Below, in pieces: positions 1-11,048 of a stretch of 64,000 nucleotides of DNA. The notes beneath the pieces are model-generated. The model saw only the letters and a program-made list of their open reading frames with translations. It ran no database searches and had not been told where the DNA came from. A program made the translations under genes and the position numbers. Source of the stretch: Cyanophora paradoxa (taxonomy: Eukaryota; Glaucocystophyceae; Cyanophorales; Cyanophoraceae); NCBI GenBank assembly GCA_004431415.1, contig QPMI01000482.1, positions 62,001-126,000 on the forward strand. The letters run 5' to 3'. Positions within the stretch are counted from its first letter, which is position 1, and each line of letters starts with the position of its first letter.

Positions 1-1863
1 GCGCCTCTCCCGGGGCGGCTGCGGCTGCCTGCTCATGCGCGGCCGCGGCCTGCTCGAACTTGATGCCAGCGAAGCGGCCCCCGATCCGCACGCGCCTGCA
101 CGTGCACCCCGCGTCTCGCGCGTCACGCTCGCACGCTCCGCGGTTGAGGTATACGTAAATTCAAACTCGAACCGGGCTGCAGCCTCGCGGCGGACGTCGT
201 AGAGAATCTTGTACCCCCACGTTCGCCGGGACCGCTTCTCCCTGTAGCGCCGGACGGCCTCCTCCTGCGGGGCGCGGGGCGCGGTGAGGGAGGGGGGGCG
301 GGGGGAGGGGGGGCGGGCCGCGGGGCGGGCTCGGGAGCGGACGCGGGACCAGGGGGTGCCGTCGGAGTAGGCGGCGGGGGGCGCGGGTGCGGGGGCCTCG
401 CGCGCGTGGCCGTGGTCGAGGGCGAGGGCGAAGAGGGCGAGGGAGCCGGGCGGCGAGGAGGAGCAGGCGCCCCGCGCGGCGTCCCGGCCCCGGGCTCGCC
501 GCCCGCGAGCTCGACGAAGGCGGCCCGCTCAGCGCCCGCCGACCCCGCGGCGCTCGGGGGGCGCGGGTGGTGCGAGGGGCGCGCGGGGGCGGCCCCGAGG
601 AGGAAGAAGGGCGGCCCGGACGCCGTCTCGACCCACACGATCGGGCCCGCCCCCGCGCCGCACGCTTCCGGCTCCGGCTCCGCCGTCCAGAGGAGTGCCG
701 GCGCCGGGCCCGGGGCCTCGTGGGGGCCGAGGAAGGGCTGGGGTACCCGCAAAGCGGGTCGCGAGTGCCCCGGGCGGGAGCCCATAGGGGGTAGCGGGGA
801 GAGCACGCCGAGGACGCCGGGGTACGGCGACGGCGGCTCGTCGGGGGCGAACCCGTAGGCGTGGGTGACGGGACTGGCCGCCCCGCTGTCCCCCGGGGCT
901 CCTCCTGGGGCGGCGGTGCGTGGGCTGGAGCCGGCCGCGGGTCCCGGGGCGAGGCGCCGACCGCCGGGGGCGCGGGGCGGGGAGGGGGGAAGAGGGGAGG
1001 GGGAGGGGGCGGAGGGGGGGCGGGCGCTGGCGGCGATTGCGAGCTGGTGGAAGGGGCGGGGGAGGGGGCCGAGGGCGCGCAGCAGCTCGTCGCCTTCGAG
1101 GCGCCTCCCGGCGTCGCCGTCGGGGGCGCTGCAGCTGGCGGACGGGGCGATTGCATCGGGGATCTGGACGGTGGGCAGGAGCCCGGGGGGGATCCAGGCG
1201 CGCTCCGCATCGGGGGCCGGGAGGGGCGGCGCCGGCGGGAGCTCGGAGGCGGGGCGGAAGTCGAAGGGGCGCTGCGCCCCCGGCTGGGGCTCGCCCCGTC
1301 GATGTGGGGGGGGCGGAGGAGGTCGCGATCGTCGCCGCCGGGCTCGGGGCGGCCTGCGGGGCCGGCGCGCGCCCTCCGAGGTGAGAGGAAGCTCGAGGCA
1401 CGCGCACATCATATGTATATGCTTCATCAAGGGGAAGGGGGGGGGAAGGGAGGGGGGGGGAGCGGGTGAGAGGGGGTGGGGGTGGGGGGGGGGGGGGGGG
1501 GGGGGGGTCTCACCGGGAGGAGACTTGCGGGGATTGAGCGGACGATGAGTCGGGCGAGCCCCGCACCCGGCGCCGCCGGCGGGCCGGGGCCTCCGGCGGT
1601 GGAGAGGGGCCTGGGGCGCCTATCCGCTGCGAGGGGGCGGAAGAGGCCGGTGAGGTATGAGCACGACAGAGCGCTGGCTGTCGAGGTCGGCGCCGGGGCA
1701 GACGGCCCCGCAGCTGCGGCCCGTATGGCTTCAAATGCTTGTGCAGGCAAGGATTCCAACTCTGCTTTCACGGAAGCCGCCGAAGGCTGCGGCTGCGATC
1801 TGTGCGATTCTCCAGAGGAGGTCACGCCCGTCGAAATGTTAACGCATCCTAGACCTCTGGACA
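1..1863 (-). CDS. CCT-domain (CONSTANS/TOC1-type) protein, C-terminal part, multi-exon
   Basis: CCT domains are basic DNA-binding or NF-Y-interacting modules of plant and algal regulators. Reading the minus strand, an exon from about 263 down to 173 encodes EEAVRRYREKRSRR followed by TWGYKILYDVRREAAA. Removing a 77-nt intron (172 down to 96, GT...AG) joins it to RRVRIGGRFAGIK. The join restores canonical CCT spacing exactly: 18 residues from the conserved Tyr to the RF of the 'V-x-G-R-F' end. Upstream is a long Pro/Ala-rich region (about 300-1400) with islands of ordinary sequence such as LEGDELLRALGPLPRPF. A possible first exon starting MSRGLGCVNISTG lies near 1863. The domain lies near the C terminus and the gene runs off the left edge. 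The CCT call is firm; the start and upstream introns are guesses. No B-box or receiver domain was seen. Confidence 0.72.
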
Positions 1864-1900
1864 TCGTTGGGCGCCGCCCAGCGCTTGGCGACGGGTGCAC

Positions 1901-4009
1901 AGCCGCGGGCGGCTCGCGACCGAGTTACAACGAAAACGTTTGTCTGCGTCGTGAATATCAATTCCAGTGCAAATGCATAAAAATGCATACGACCTCGCAG
2001 ACCCTGGAAGCTGCTGCAGTTCGTCGGATGCCTGCAGCTGAAAAATGCTTCTACAGAGCTCGAGCTAGCTCATATAGGAAAATTCGAAATAAAGATGCCA
2101 TTGTGAGCGCGCTCAGCCGACACTTCCTAGCGTACGCGTAGCACGTGTACAAATTGACAGAGCGCTTCAGAAGTCTCCAGTCCGTGTGTGCCTCTGAGAC
2201 GGGCCTTCCCCCTGGCTACGGCCGGGCCTGCGACGATGTACATACGCGTGTCATTGGCGTTGCGCAGGGATTGGCATCGATCATCGGTGACGCGCGCGAG
2301 CCCGCCGCGCCCATCCAAAAAACTCACCGAGACAGCTGCAGGCGCATGCATATGATGCAATATTTTTTAATGACCGATGATCCGCCGCGGCGGCGCCCCG
2401 GGCGCGGTGATCCGCATCATGACATGCGCAATGGCTGATCCGATCAGCTGCAGGCTGCAGCCTGCAGGTTGCAGATCTAGAGGCTGCAGCGATAGCGCCG
2501 ATCATAGCGGGCGCGGGCCGCGCGGAGCCGGAGCTAGCGCTGCAGGCTGCAGCTGCGGAGGCGCGGCCGCCGGCCAGTTGTACATGTCGCAGTACTATAG
2601 CTAGTGCGCTGCAGCTGCCGCAGGCCACTATAGCTACTTAGCTATAGGCCTGCCGGGAAGCTGGATCCGGAAGTTGGAAGTTGGAACTAGTGATGCGACT
2701 ACAAACCTCAGGCTGTTCAAGTGTTTAATATTGCGCTAGAAACTGCACTAGATGAGTCTAGATCCTCAGTGACTGCAGCTGTGACTCTGACATCGGAGCC
2801 GATTCGGATCCGGAGAATTCCCGGAGTCCGAGCCTCGGAGAAGTTCGGGTCCTCAGGGCCGGCGCGGCGCGGCGGCGCCGCGCCGGCCGCGGCGCCGGCG
2901 GCGCCCATGCCATGATGCAGCCTGGCAGCCTGCCAGGCTCGAGCGCTAGCTCGCCGGCTCGGTCCGACGGTCCTCGGAGTCTCGGACTCGGCTCGGAGGC
3001 GCCGGCTCCGAGCCTCGGACAGAGTCGGACTCTCGCGGACTCTCGGATTGGAATTCGAAATTGACTCGGAAAAGACTCGGAAATTAGTCGGAATTGTTCG
3101 GGAACCGAACTTGTTCGGATTTCGAATTTCGCGTTGATTTTTTATGATCATGATTTAAATCACGAGTCATTTTTCGTCGGACCCATCTGTATATGTATAC
3201 GTATATGAACTTTTATGAAGTACCGTAGAACACATAAATACCGCGCCCACTTATAATTACGTATATACCGCGGTACCGTACCAAATTACCGCGCCAAAAG
3301 TTTGTTAAAACGCGGTAATTTGGGACCGCGGTAATTACCTGCTGAGAGGTCGCCCTATACAGTACCCCCTCAACACTACCGCCCCATACAACTTGAATCA
3401 GTTACTTGATACAAGCCTCAAATTTCTAAAACGCGGTAATTTGCTCTATGGCGGGCGCCGGGCCGCCGGCCAGGTTTTAAAACGCGGTAATTTATGCCGA
3501 GGTAATTTAGTGCCCGACGCCGGCCGGGCCGACGGTATATATATTATGAACGGAGTGGCGCCGCCGGCCCGCCGGCGCCGGCGCCGCGCGCGGGCCGCGG
3601 CGCGGCACGTTTGGCCCTACCCCCTAAGAATCGCCGTGGCTCAAAATTGCCGAATTCGGCTTCTCGGCAATTTACGGCAATTTAAAACATCGGCTAAAAA
3701 AGCATTCCTATAGCTACAGTAGGCGGGCCGCGGGCCAGGCCCCAGCCGCCTAGCCTAGTAGGCTGGGGCCGCTGCAGCGCTAGCTGGCCCAGTGGGCGGC
3801 CTAGCTGGGCCGGGTGGGCCGGGCGGGGACCGTGGGCCCCCTCAGGGCCTACCCGCACTGGTCCCGCAGTACCCGGCCTAGAGGCTGGCGCCCGGCAGGC
3901 AGTGGCAGGCTCTCGAGTCTGGCAGCTGCAGCCTGCAGGCCGGGCTGGCCAGCCTGGCAGTGGGCCCGCTGGGGCCCTGGGGGGCCACCCGGTGATCATG
4001 AGTCGGCGG
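1901..4009. other. Gene-free, palindrome-rich intergenic DNA
   Basis: No recognisable coding exon on either strand. The stretch is a mosaic of short self-complementary words (CTGCAG, GATC, CTAG, GCGCC) and GC-rich palindromic blocks such as 2855-2905. An A+T-rich tract with runs like 'gtatatgtatacgtatatg' lies around 3130-3340. Short reading frames here carry no family resemblance and were not annotated. Confidence 0.5.
3280..3510. repeat. Short repeat cluster built on CGCGGTAATTT
   Basis: The word AACGCGGTAATTT occurs three times on the plus strand (about 3310, 3430 and 3481), and its complement lies at about 3283. The copies near 3283 and 3311 form an inverted repeat (CCAAATTACCGCG ... CGCGGTAATTTGG) around a loop of roughly 17 nt. 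It may be the remains of a small transposable element, but no clean terminal repeats or target duplication were found. Confidence 0.5.
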
Positions 4010-4565
4010 TAGGGTTGCCGCGCTTGAGTTCAAGTGCACTTGAACTCAAGCGTTCAACTTGAGTTCAAGTTTTAGTTCAAGCCGCGCGCCCGCTTGAACT
4101 CAAGCTTGAACGGAGACACCCCGGGTTCGAATCCCCGTGGCAGAACCACCAATTCTAGGACAAAACCCCCTTAAATTTTAAAACGATGTCAGATGTGCAT
4201 AAAAGATACTTTCATCGTCTATAAATTAAAGCTTCTCTGCATTCAAAAAGACCGTCAAACTGCCCGTTTCGAGGCTGGGCCTCCCTCAGGAAGCCTTACG
4301 TTATACCTCCCCTCGGGATGTCGACTGCACTTTATAATAATTATAATTACTGACTGAAAATCGTATGTCTAGCGATGAAAATCGGTAAGAAAGGCACTCT
4401 GTCACATCTGTAACGCGTTTGAGATCGAATTGGTGTCTGTTTCCTCATCTTTAGGGGGCGCTCTCGTGGACTTGATCATGAACTCAAGGGCTTGAACGCT
4501 TGAGTTCAAGCGCCGTTCAAGTTCAAGCCGGGGTGGCTTGAACTCAAGCTTGAACGGCAACCCTA
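4010..4565. mobile_element. Non-autonomous hAT-like DNA element (MITE) with intact ends and 8-bp target duplication
   Basis: The element begins TAGGGTTGCCG (4010-4020) and ends with the exact reverse complement CGGCAACCCTA (4555-4565). It is flanked by a perfect direct duplication GTCGGCGG at 4002-4009 and 4566-4573. Subterminal sequence on both sides is packed with CTTGAGTTCAAG and CTTGAACTCAAG palindromes, extending the inverted ends to about 90 nt imperfectly. An 8-bp duplication and ends starting TAGGG are typical of the hAT superfamily (established knowledge). At 556 bp it has no transposase frame, so it would need help in trans. A T-arm-like string (gggttcgaatcccc) sits inside near 4110. 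Intact ends and an exact duplication suggest fairly recent insertion. Confidence 0.85.
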
Positions 4566-4977
4566 GTCGGCGGTGACCTGGGCCAGTGCACGTGGGGCCG
4601 TACTGTACATGTGGGCCAGTCTGTGGCCCGTCTGTAGGGGCCTGGCCCCGCCTGGGGCGGCCGCGGGCAGACTCGCGCGCCGGCACGCGGCAGTGGCCCG
4701 GTGGGGCCCCCTATGTCATGACTCAGTGACGGCCTGCCAAAGGCTGCCATCAGTGAGAGACTGAGAGTCTACCTATGGCCAATGAGCACGCGTGAACAAA
4801 CGAAGCCCTTGAAGCCAATTGCAAGCTTAAGGCTGCCAGTTGCAACTTGCAAGTACAAGTAAGTAACCACCAACACGATGAAAGCTTTGTCCGACGGTCT
4901 TTCTTAAGCTTGAACATGTAACTTACCGTATACGTAGTGCTGGACCACTGCTGGTTATGATGTATTTGTTTTTGGTG

Positions 4978-5054
4978 AATTACCGGCCACAGTCTCTGAT
5001 GTAAGATCATGTAACCTTTTTTTCGGAGAATTCGAATTACCGGCCACAGTCTCT
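4978..5054. repeat. 20-bp direct repeat, two copies 57 bp apart
   Basis: AATTACCGGCCACAGTCTCT occurs at 4978-4997 and again at 5035-5054. A related string (accggccagtctctgct) followed by 'gacaccagcactgcgggggc' recurs near 10420-10490, so this is part of a dispersed repeat family seen at least twice in the window. Confidence 0.7.
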
Positions 5055-8000
5055 ACTTACTGACTCTCTAGACACCAGCACTGCGGGGGCTGCCCAGGCC
5101 AAGGGGGCACGTGAACAGATCTTGAGACAAAAGAAGCAAATTAAAGTAACTAAGACAAGAGCACGAAGAAAGACAAGACAAATTAAAGAGCCAAAATCGA
5201 CAATAAAAAAGGAAACTGTCTCGACACAGAGCTCGAGACAGATCGAGAAGAGACGATCATCGGATAAGTGAACCAGACCGAGCAGATCTAAGGACAGAAG
5301 ATGACAGACACGATCGCGAAGAAGAGCTAGAGCTAGAGATACCATCAACATCTGAAGGAACCACATCACTAACGTTTAACAAGCGGATCCGGAGGACAGA
5401 ATTAAAAAAGATAAATCACAGGAAGCAGGCAGGTAAGAGGAACAACAAGCTTTAAGACGACGTGGAGGCTGATCATGAGGCGAAGCAGGACGATGCGAAA
5501 GGGCAGAGCTACGGCGCGAGGAGGACACAGAAGGCGGATTGATATCATGATCAGGCGGATGAAGAGCAGGCAAAAGGACAGTCAAAGGAATCACTAAAGC
5601 CGGCCGGGGTCGAGGCGGGCAGTCGAACTGCAAACGTTACTACTAAGTTAACGGGGACGGGGACAAGGCGCCGGGAACCCCCACTTAGCATCGGGCATTT
5701 GAGCGTGGCTAGACACATCGCGAAGTCGCTGGACCTCGCGAGGCAGTAGAAGCGACGAACAGATGATCATGAGAGGCGGAGAGGGAGCATAGAGCAAACG
5801 TGAATTCGAACGCAAGATTAATATTATCATGATCAAGAGTAAGCTTAAGAAAAGCAGAGGGGCCTGCACCTGCACTGCTGAATTCGAACGTGCAGCGGGA
5901 GCAAACAAGACAGAATTGAATTGGAGGATAGGCCCTCAGGGTGGGAAGCCGCAGGGCGGCAAGGAACACGCGGCACGTAATCCAGCACCTGCGGACTTAT
6001 CTGGCAATCGCGAACGGGGAAGCTTAAGGCGACAAAAGTACGTATACGTATACCGCTCGGGCCCCGGAGAAGAGCAACCGAGGCGTCCGGTACCGGTCCA
6101 GACCACCAGAGATGCATATGCTGATCATGAGGTGGCGGGGCAGGGGCCTCGAGGACCTGGCGCCAGGCTGCCGGGACCCCGGAGCACAGACGAGGAAAAA
6201 AGGAATGGAGGGCGGAGGAGGCAGCTGCTGGAGTCCGGAACCTCCGGGTGGCACAATCCCAGATATGGCAGACCCGCAGCAAGCCAGACCGTACGCGTGC
6301 ACAGCGATTCCAGTCGACCTCGGCACCCGGAGCATCGAACAGAGGATCAAAGAAAAGCTTAAGGGGTTGGGATAACACTTTGAGAGATGTACGAGGTTGA
6401 CACACGCCCTGGCGCTGAGCCCACTCCGAGAAAGCCTGCTTCCAAATAGGAGGCAAGTCAAGACCGTCAAGTGGGAGACGAAGCGAGATAAGGGCGGGGC
6501 TGTAGGAAAAGGGCGCCAGCTGAGCGTCCAGTTTGCTCAAGAGGCTTTTCTTGCCATGCAGAATATTGAGCATCAGGGGGGTCAAGCAAATTAAATACAG
6601 AGCATAATGTAGGGATCCCGGATCCAATAAAAACCGCCCAGGCGAGGAGAACGCCGGAGCGCATCGGCATGCGATAGGTTTTCGCTTGCTGCACACGAAT
6701 ATCAAGAGCAGCATTTTTCTTACGCCAGAACCTCGACGCCAGGCCGCATGCGCAGGAATATCGCGGAGCGGGAGAAGGTTAGACTTCTCGAGATTAATAA
6801 GAGCACCAGACAGCCGGCAATATTTATCAAAGCACTCTTTCCAGAAGGGCAGTTCGGCAACATGTACAGAAGAAATTGAAGGAACAGTATCGTCTGCAAA
6901 CTGGAGCACCTTACATAGAGAGTTATAATTATAAATTATAAGAAAGGCGGACACACGAGCTCGTATACGCACGTGCACGTCAATTGCAACATTAATCCGA
7001 TGATCAGAAGGACTAAAAGGTGCGTGCACAGATTATATAAACAGGGCGACAGGGAGCCACCCTGACGCACACCGCATCGAATGGGGAAACGGGCCGAGGT
7101 CCAGCCGTTAATGTGAACAGAGCGAGCCCTGCAGATCAGAGTAGAGCAAGCTAACCCACCTGATAAACTGAGATCCAAAACCGAACTGTTCAAGCTGCAG
7201 TTAACGCGGTCATAAGCTTTTGAAAGATCGAGAAATCCGAAGCACAGTTGTTCAAGCTCAGGATTACCGCCCTCGACGTCGTAATGCATGCGCATTAGGA
7301 GATAAACGAGCATAACCTGGTGCACTGTGGAGCGACGATGAATAAAGCCAGATTGAAAGCGGGATACAAGGCCAAGGCCATGGCCAGATGGTAAGGGCGC
7401 GTTCGATTGTACGCTCCTCAACATTAGAGAAGGAAATGGGCGGTGATTGGCAATCAAAGTAGGGTCCGTCGCCGGCTAGCGCTTAGACTCGGAAGCCTCA
7501 GCGGCCTGTCCCGTACATAGCAGTGATATAAGCACAGAAGTCGGGGCCAATTTCATCAAAAAAGGGAACGTAAAATTCAGCAGGGAGATCTATATAGCTA
7601 GACCATCGACGCCAGGAGACTCGGCTCCGCGGCCGCCAGACATCTAGATCTCTTTAAAAAAGCGAAGCAGCTCTCCAGGCGAGAGGTCAGATTCAAGATC
7701 AGCGGACTCAGTAGGTAGCAGGCGGTGAGGGGAATAGAGAGAGGCAACTTCAGACCGCTAAGGCAGCGACTGATCGACCGCGGCTTGAGCTGCGGCAAGC
7801 AAAGTACGGGGATCGTCCGACGCGGCCTCCGGACCGTCGGTCTCGGGAGTCCGAAGCCCCTCGGTGAGCTGAGCGTGAGAATCTGCAGCTGGTAAATAGT
7901 ACTAGTGTTCAAAGAAGGCTAAATTTACTAGACCGCCCATCTTGAGCCGCGGCGAATCGAATTTTGTTACGTATACGGGAGTGCTGTCTGGAATAATCAG

Positions 8001-8330
8001 ATACGAGTAAATTCAAGTTGCGCATCATAGAGGTGCGCAGTGTACGGAAAGCGGCATCATCCAGAGAGCCAGCAGAGTGGCAACGGATCGTCTCCGGATG
8101 AGAGCCTCGAGAGCGCCAGCTGCGATATTGCAAGGGGGGTACCCCCTCCCTTGCTCCCCTGGTGAATTGGTGCGGCGTACTTTCTGTGTTAGCAATTTTT
8201 GTAAGATGAGATTCTTTGCATGCGCTCTCGTATAGGTGTGATCGCATCGATATCGTAGCCGCTGCGAGCGGCAGAAAAAAATGCAGGGGCGGGGCTGCGC
8301 AAACATGGCGACGTCGCGCCTCACCTGCTA
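5040..8330 (-). mobile_element. Degenerate non-LTR (LINE-type) retrotransposon with reverse-transcriptase remnants
   Basis: The minus strand carries reverse-transcriptase blocks in the expected order. Between 7457 and 6936 are NHRPF, QSGFIHRRSTVHQ, the catalytic-block motif FLDLSKAYDRVN, the INGW segment and GVRQGGSLSPCLYNL. Between about 7029 and 5845, in another frame, are the active-site motif FADDT and a downstream thumb-like stretch (LNILHGKKSLLSKL). These are hallmarks of LINE reverse transcriptases. The change of frame near 6940-7030 and many stops show the copy is dead. No endonuclease domain could be recognised upstream, and neither end was located, so the outer bounds are rough. It is noticeably less GC-rich than the genes. 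Confidence 0.7.
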
Positions 8331-8560
8331 TCGCTATATGCGCCAGACCAAGTGCTCCTGAATCCTCACAATGCGCTCTACAAACTCTGTCATAGATGCC
8401 TGGGCTCGAGAAGCGGCCTGTGGCGCGCTAGGCCGCCTCAAGTACCTGTTGTATACGTACCGAGCGCCGGAAATTTGAGTTTGAGTTTTTGTTGGGTACA
8501 ACAAACATCACCTTTGCACATGGCACGGCGCGGCGCCGGCGGGCGAGAGCTCGGTTCCGC

Positions 8561-8850
8561 GCGCGGAGTAGAAGAAGATGAGTGTCCTCTCCAGCCATCC
8601 CGGCTGCCATCCCGGCGGCAAATGCACTAGCTGCGGGAAGCACTGTAGGCGACAACCTGTAGGCGCCCGCTATAGCTACGCAGCGTTCCGGTGCGCGCCC
8701 CGATAGCTGCGGTCTCGGGCCGCGCGGCCGGCGCCGCGGCGTTAACGTTTCGCCCACGTGCACGCTCTGCAGCTGACGGCGCGCGGAGTAGAAGAAGATG
8801 AGTATCAGCTCTGTCCATCCTGGCGGCAAATGCAGTCTCTGCGGGAAGCA
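8561..8850. repeat. Direct-repeat pair of about 80 bp
   Basis: A block beginning gcgcggagtagaagaagatg is present at about 8561-8642 and again at about 8781-8850. Both share the downstream strings 'ggcggcaaatgca' and 'ctgcgggaagca'. The two copies are 220 bp apart and differ by small substitutions and one deletion. Function unknown. Confidence 0.7.
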
Positions 8851-9028
8851 GTTTGCTCGCCCCAAGCGCAGTTTCGACGGGCTTGTTTGAAGGGGGCGCG
8901 TATTGACGTCGACCCGCCCACGCCCACACGCGTATGCGTGGCTTGACCCGCGGCCGGCGCTCCGTAGCAGAGGGTGGCGGCGTCGCAGTATTCGCAGCTG
9001 CTCCTAGTACGCCGCGCCGGGCTAGTCC

Positions 9029-9570
9029 CCGCCCCCTCGCCGCGGCTGTCCGGGGCGAGCTGACGCCTCGGCTCTGCGCAGGCTATGCGCAGGGCCCGGC
9101 GCCACCTGCCGCTCCGCCCGCTTCCTCGCCCACCGCCCCGCCGGCTGCTTCAGCTTCGTCGACTCCAGGTTCGCCCCGCCGCTGCTGCTGCGCACCTTAC
9201 GCGGCCGCCGCCGCTGGGCCTCGCCTCCGGGCCGCGGCTCTCCGGGGCGCGCTGACGCCTCGGCCCTGCCCAGGCTATGCGCGGTGCCCGGCGCCACCTG
9301 CCGCTCCGCCCGCTTCCTCGCCCGCCGCCCCGCCGGCTGCTTCAGCTTCGTCGACTAGTACTCCAGGTTCGCCCCGCTGCTGCTGCTGTGCACCTGACCC
9401 GGCCTCCCCAACTGGGCCCGGCGGCCCCGCGCGCCCCCTCACGGCCGCGCGCTGTCCGGGGCGAGCTGACGCCTCGGCTTTTTTCTCCCCATGCGCAGGC
9501 TATGCAGAGGGCCCGGCGCCACCTGCCTCCCCGCCCGCATCCCCGCCCGCCGCCCCACCGGCTGCCCGCC
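9029..9570. repeat. Minisatellite, three diverged copies of about 190-215 bp
   Basis: Three copies each contain, in order, 'gtccggggcg', 'gctgacgcctcgg', 'gcaggctatgc', 'gcccggcgccacctgcc' and a run of CCCGCC words; copies start near 9041, 9232 and 9450. A 978-nt open frame on the plus strand (8934-9911) runs across the array and would encode Pro/Ala-rich repeats. Copy 3 has a frame-changing T-run, so the open frame is probably a by-product of GC richness. A long C homopolymer lies at about 9695-9715. Confidence 0.6.
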
Positions 9571-11048
9571 AGCCTGGTGCCGCCGCCCGCGTCGCCACCC
9601 CACCCATCCGCCTCGCCACCCCGGGCCCCACCCGCCCGCCTCGCCACAACGCCCGCCTCGCCCGGCCCGGCCGCCAGCCTTGCCTCTCTGCCTCCCCCCC
9701 CCCCCCCCCCCCCCCGCTCCCCAAGTACCCTGCAATGTGTACAAGTACCCCCCCTTGCACCTCCGCGCGCGGCCCGCACTTGCTGCACTTGCACAGGGCC
9801 GGGCGCGGTCTGCTAGTAAGCGTCCTTCTGCCTGCGCTTCTTTCCAAGCTCCCAGGCCCGTACGCGACGCTGGAGCTCGGATTTGAGGGAACTTCATGTA
9901 AGCGGCAGTGAGCGCCGCCTGTAACTTGCTGGCTGTAAGCCTCTTCCGGTAGATCTGTCGACGTCGCGCGTGATCGGCGGTCCCGACTCCCGACTCCCGA
10001 GTCCCGATCGCAAGTCCCGACGGGGGACGGCCGCGAACGTACCTGTCACAGTGTCGTCGCGCCCTCTGCGGGCCGCAATTTAGGCCAGCAATTGAAGTGC
10101 CAGTACTAGTATTGCGTTCGCGACTCAGTGACTCGGAGTCGCGACTCGCGAGTCGCGAACTTCGGAATCGCAATCGGACCCGGGAGCCAGAGTCGGAGCC
10201 TCGTAGGCTACTAGTACCGTAGTAGCACGCTAGGAGTACCAGTAGTTTCGGGGCCTCTTCGTTGAATTTGAATCAGCTGAATCTTCTTTTGATAAAGAAT
10301 CATCATGATCACCATTCTTGAACGAATTTGAACCTCGCGATCGGTATCGATCGCAAGAAGAAATTTAAATGAAGTTAAGGCGATATATTCTCTTTTGTTT
10401 TTGGAAAATTATAATCACCGGCCAGTCTCTGCTAGCCTAGTAGACTCTAGATCTCTAGACAGTAGTAGACACCAGCACTGCGGGGGCGCCGGGCTGCCCA
10501 GGGGGCGGCAGGGGGCGGCACAGGGAAAACTAGCTGAAGCGAGATTCTCACTCGGGGACGGCCGGCGCGGCGAGGGCCTGCATGCACTGGCCTGCAGCTG
10601 GACTCTGGCCAGCCTGGCAGATCTATATCGATATCTAGCTATAGATATATATAGATCTTCGAGAGGCTATATGCATGGTAACAGTCGTCGCACACATTAA
10701 ACATGCATGCATGCGCACATTCGGAAGGTCATATGCATGTGCACATTCATGCGCACATGCATGCATGCGCACATTCGTGCGCGAAAGTCTGCGAATTCGG
10801 AAGGTCTAGGCAACGTAAATTAAACGTGTACATGTGCGCCTACAGAACGCCCGGCGGCCGGGGCAGGGGACGGCAGCCTGTGGCCCTGTGGGACTTGGAA
10901 GCGCTGCTGTCGACGTCAGCTGGGGCGAGCTTCAGGGCGTCGCGATCGACGTCGCCCCCGCCGAGCCTCGGAGGCGAGATCACTGAAGGCGGCAGCGAGG
11001 GCGCAGAGAGGCTGCCGGTGCCGCCCAGTTGGCGGCGGCCGGCGCCGC
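9571..11048. other. Intergenic DNA with GCATGC-type microsatellite
   Basis: No supported gene. From about 10700 to 10800 there are interleaved tandem words built on ATGCATGCGCACATTC. Around 10130-10160 there is a palindromic ACTCGCGAGT cluster. Positions 10420-10510 hold a second copy of the dispersed repeat also seen at 5034-5100. Confidence 0.45.

Noticed and set aside
123-1430. Several long overlapping open frames on both strands around 0.1-1.5 kb, and the same throughout GC-rich genes
   Set aside because: At this GC content stop codons are rare, so frames stay open on the non-coding strand. Only frames with family motifs, intron skew and consistent exon joins were kept.
1483-1507. Long G or C homopolymers (also about 14680-14700, 19843-19866, 28899-28922, 33876-33903, 60208-60230) as assembly gaps or errors
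   Set aside because: They fall inside introns with the same C-rich sense-strand bias as all others, so are probably real, though exact lengths may be wrong.
4100-4145. tRNA 3' end: gggttcgaatcccc followed by cagaaccacca
   Set aside because: The T-stem pairs for only about three bases and no anticodon, D-arm or acceptor 5' half was found upstream. The upstream sequence is palindromic MITE end. At most a tRNA-like fragment inside the element.
8934-9911. 325-codon Pro/Ala-rich open frame over the minisatellite
   Set aside because: Repeat copies differ by a frame-changing T run and the frame has no domain, intron pattern or neighbour support; more likely an open frame created by GC-rich repeats.
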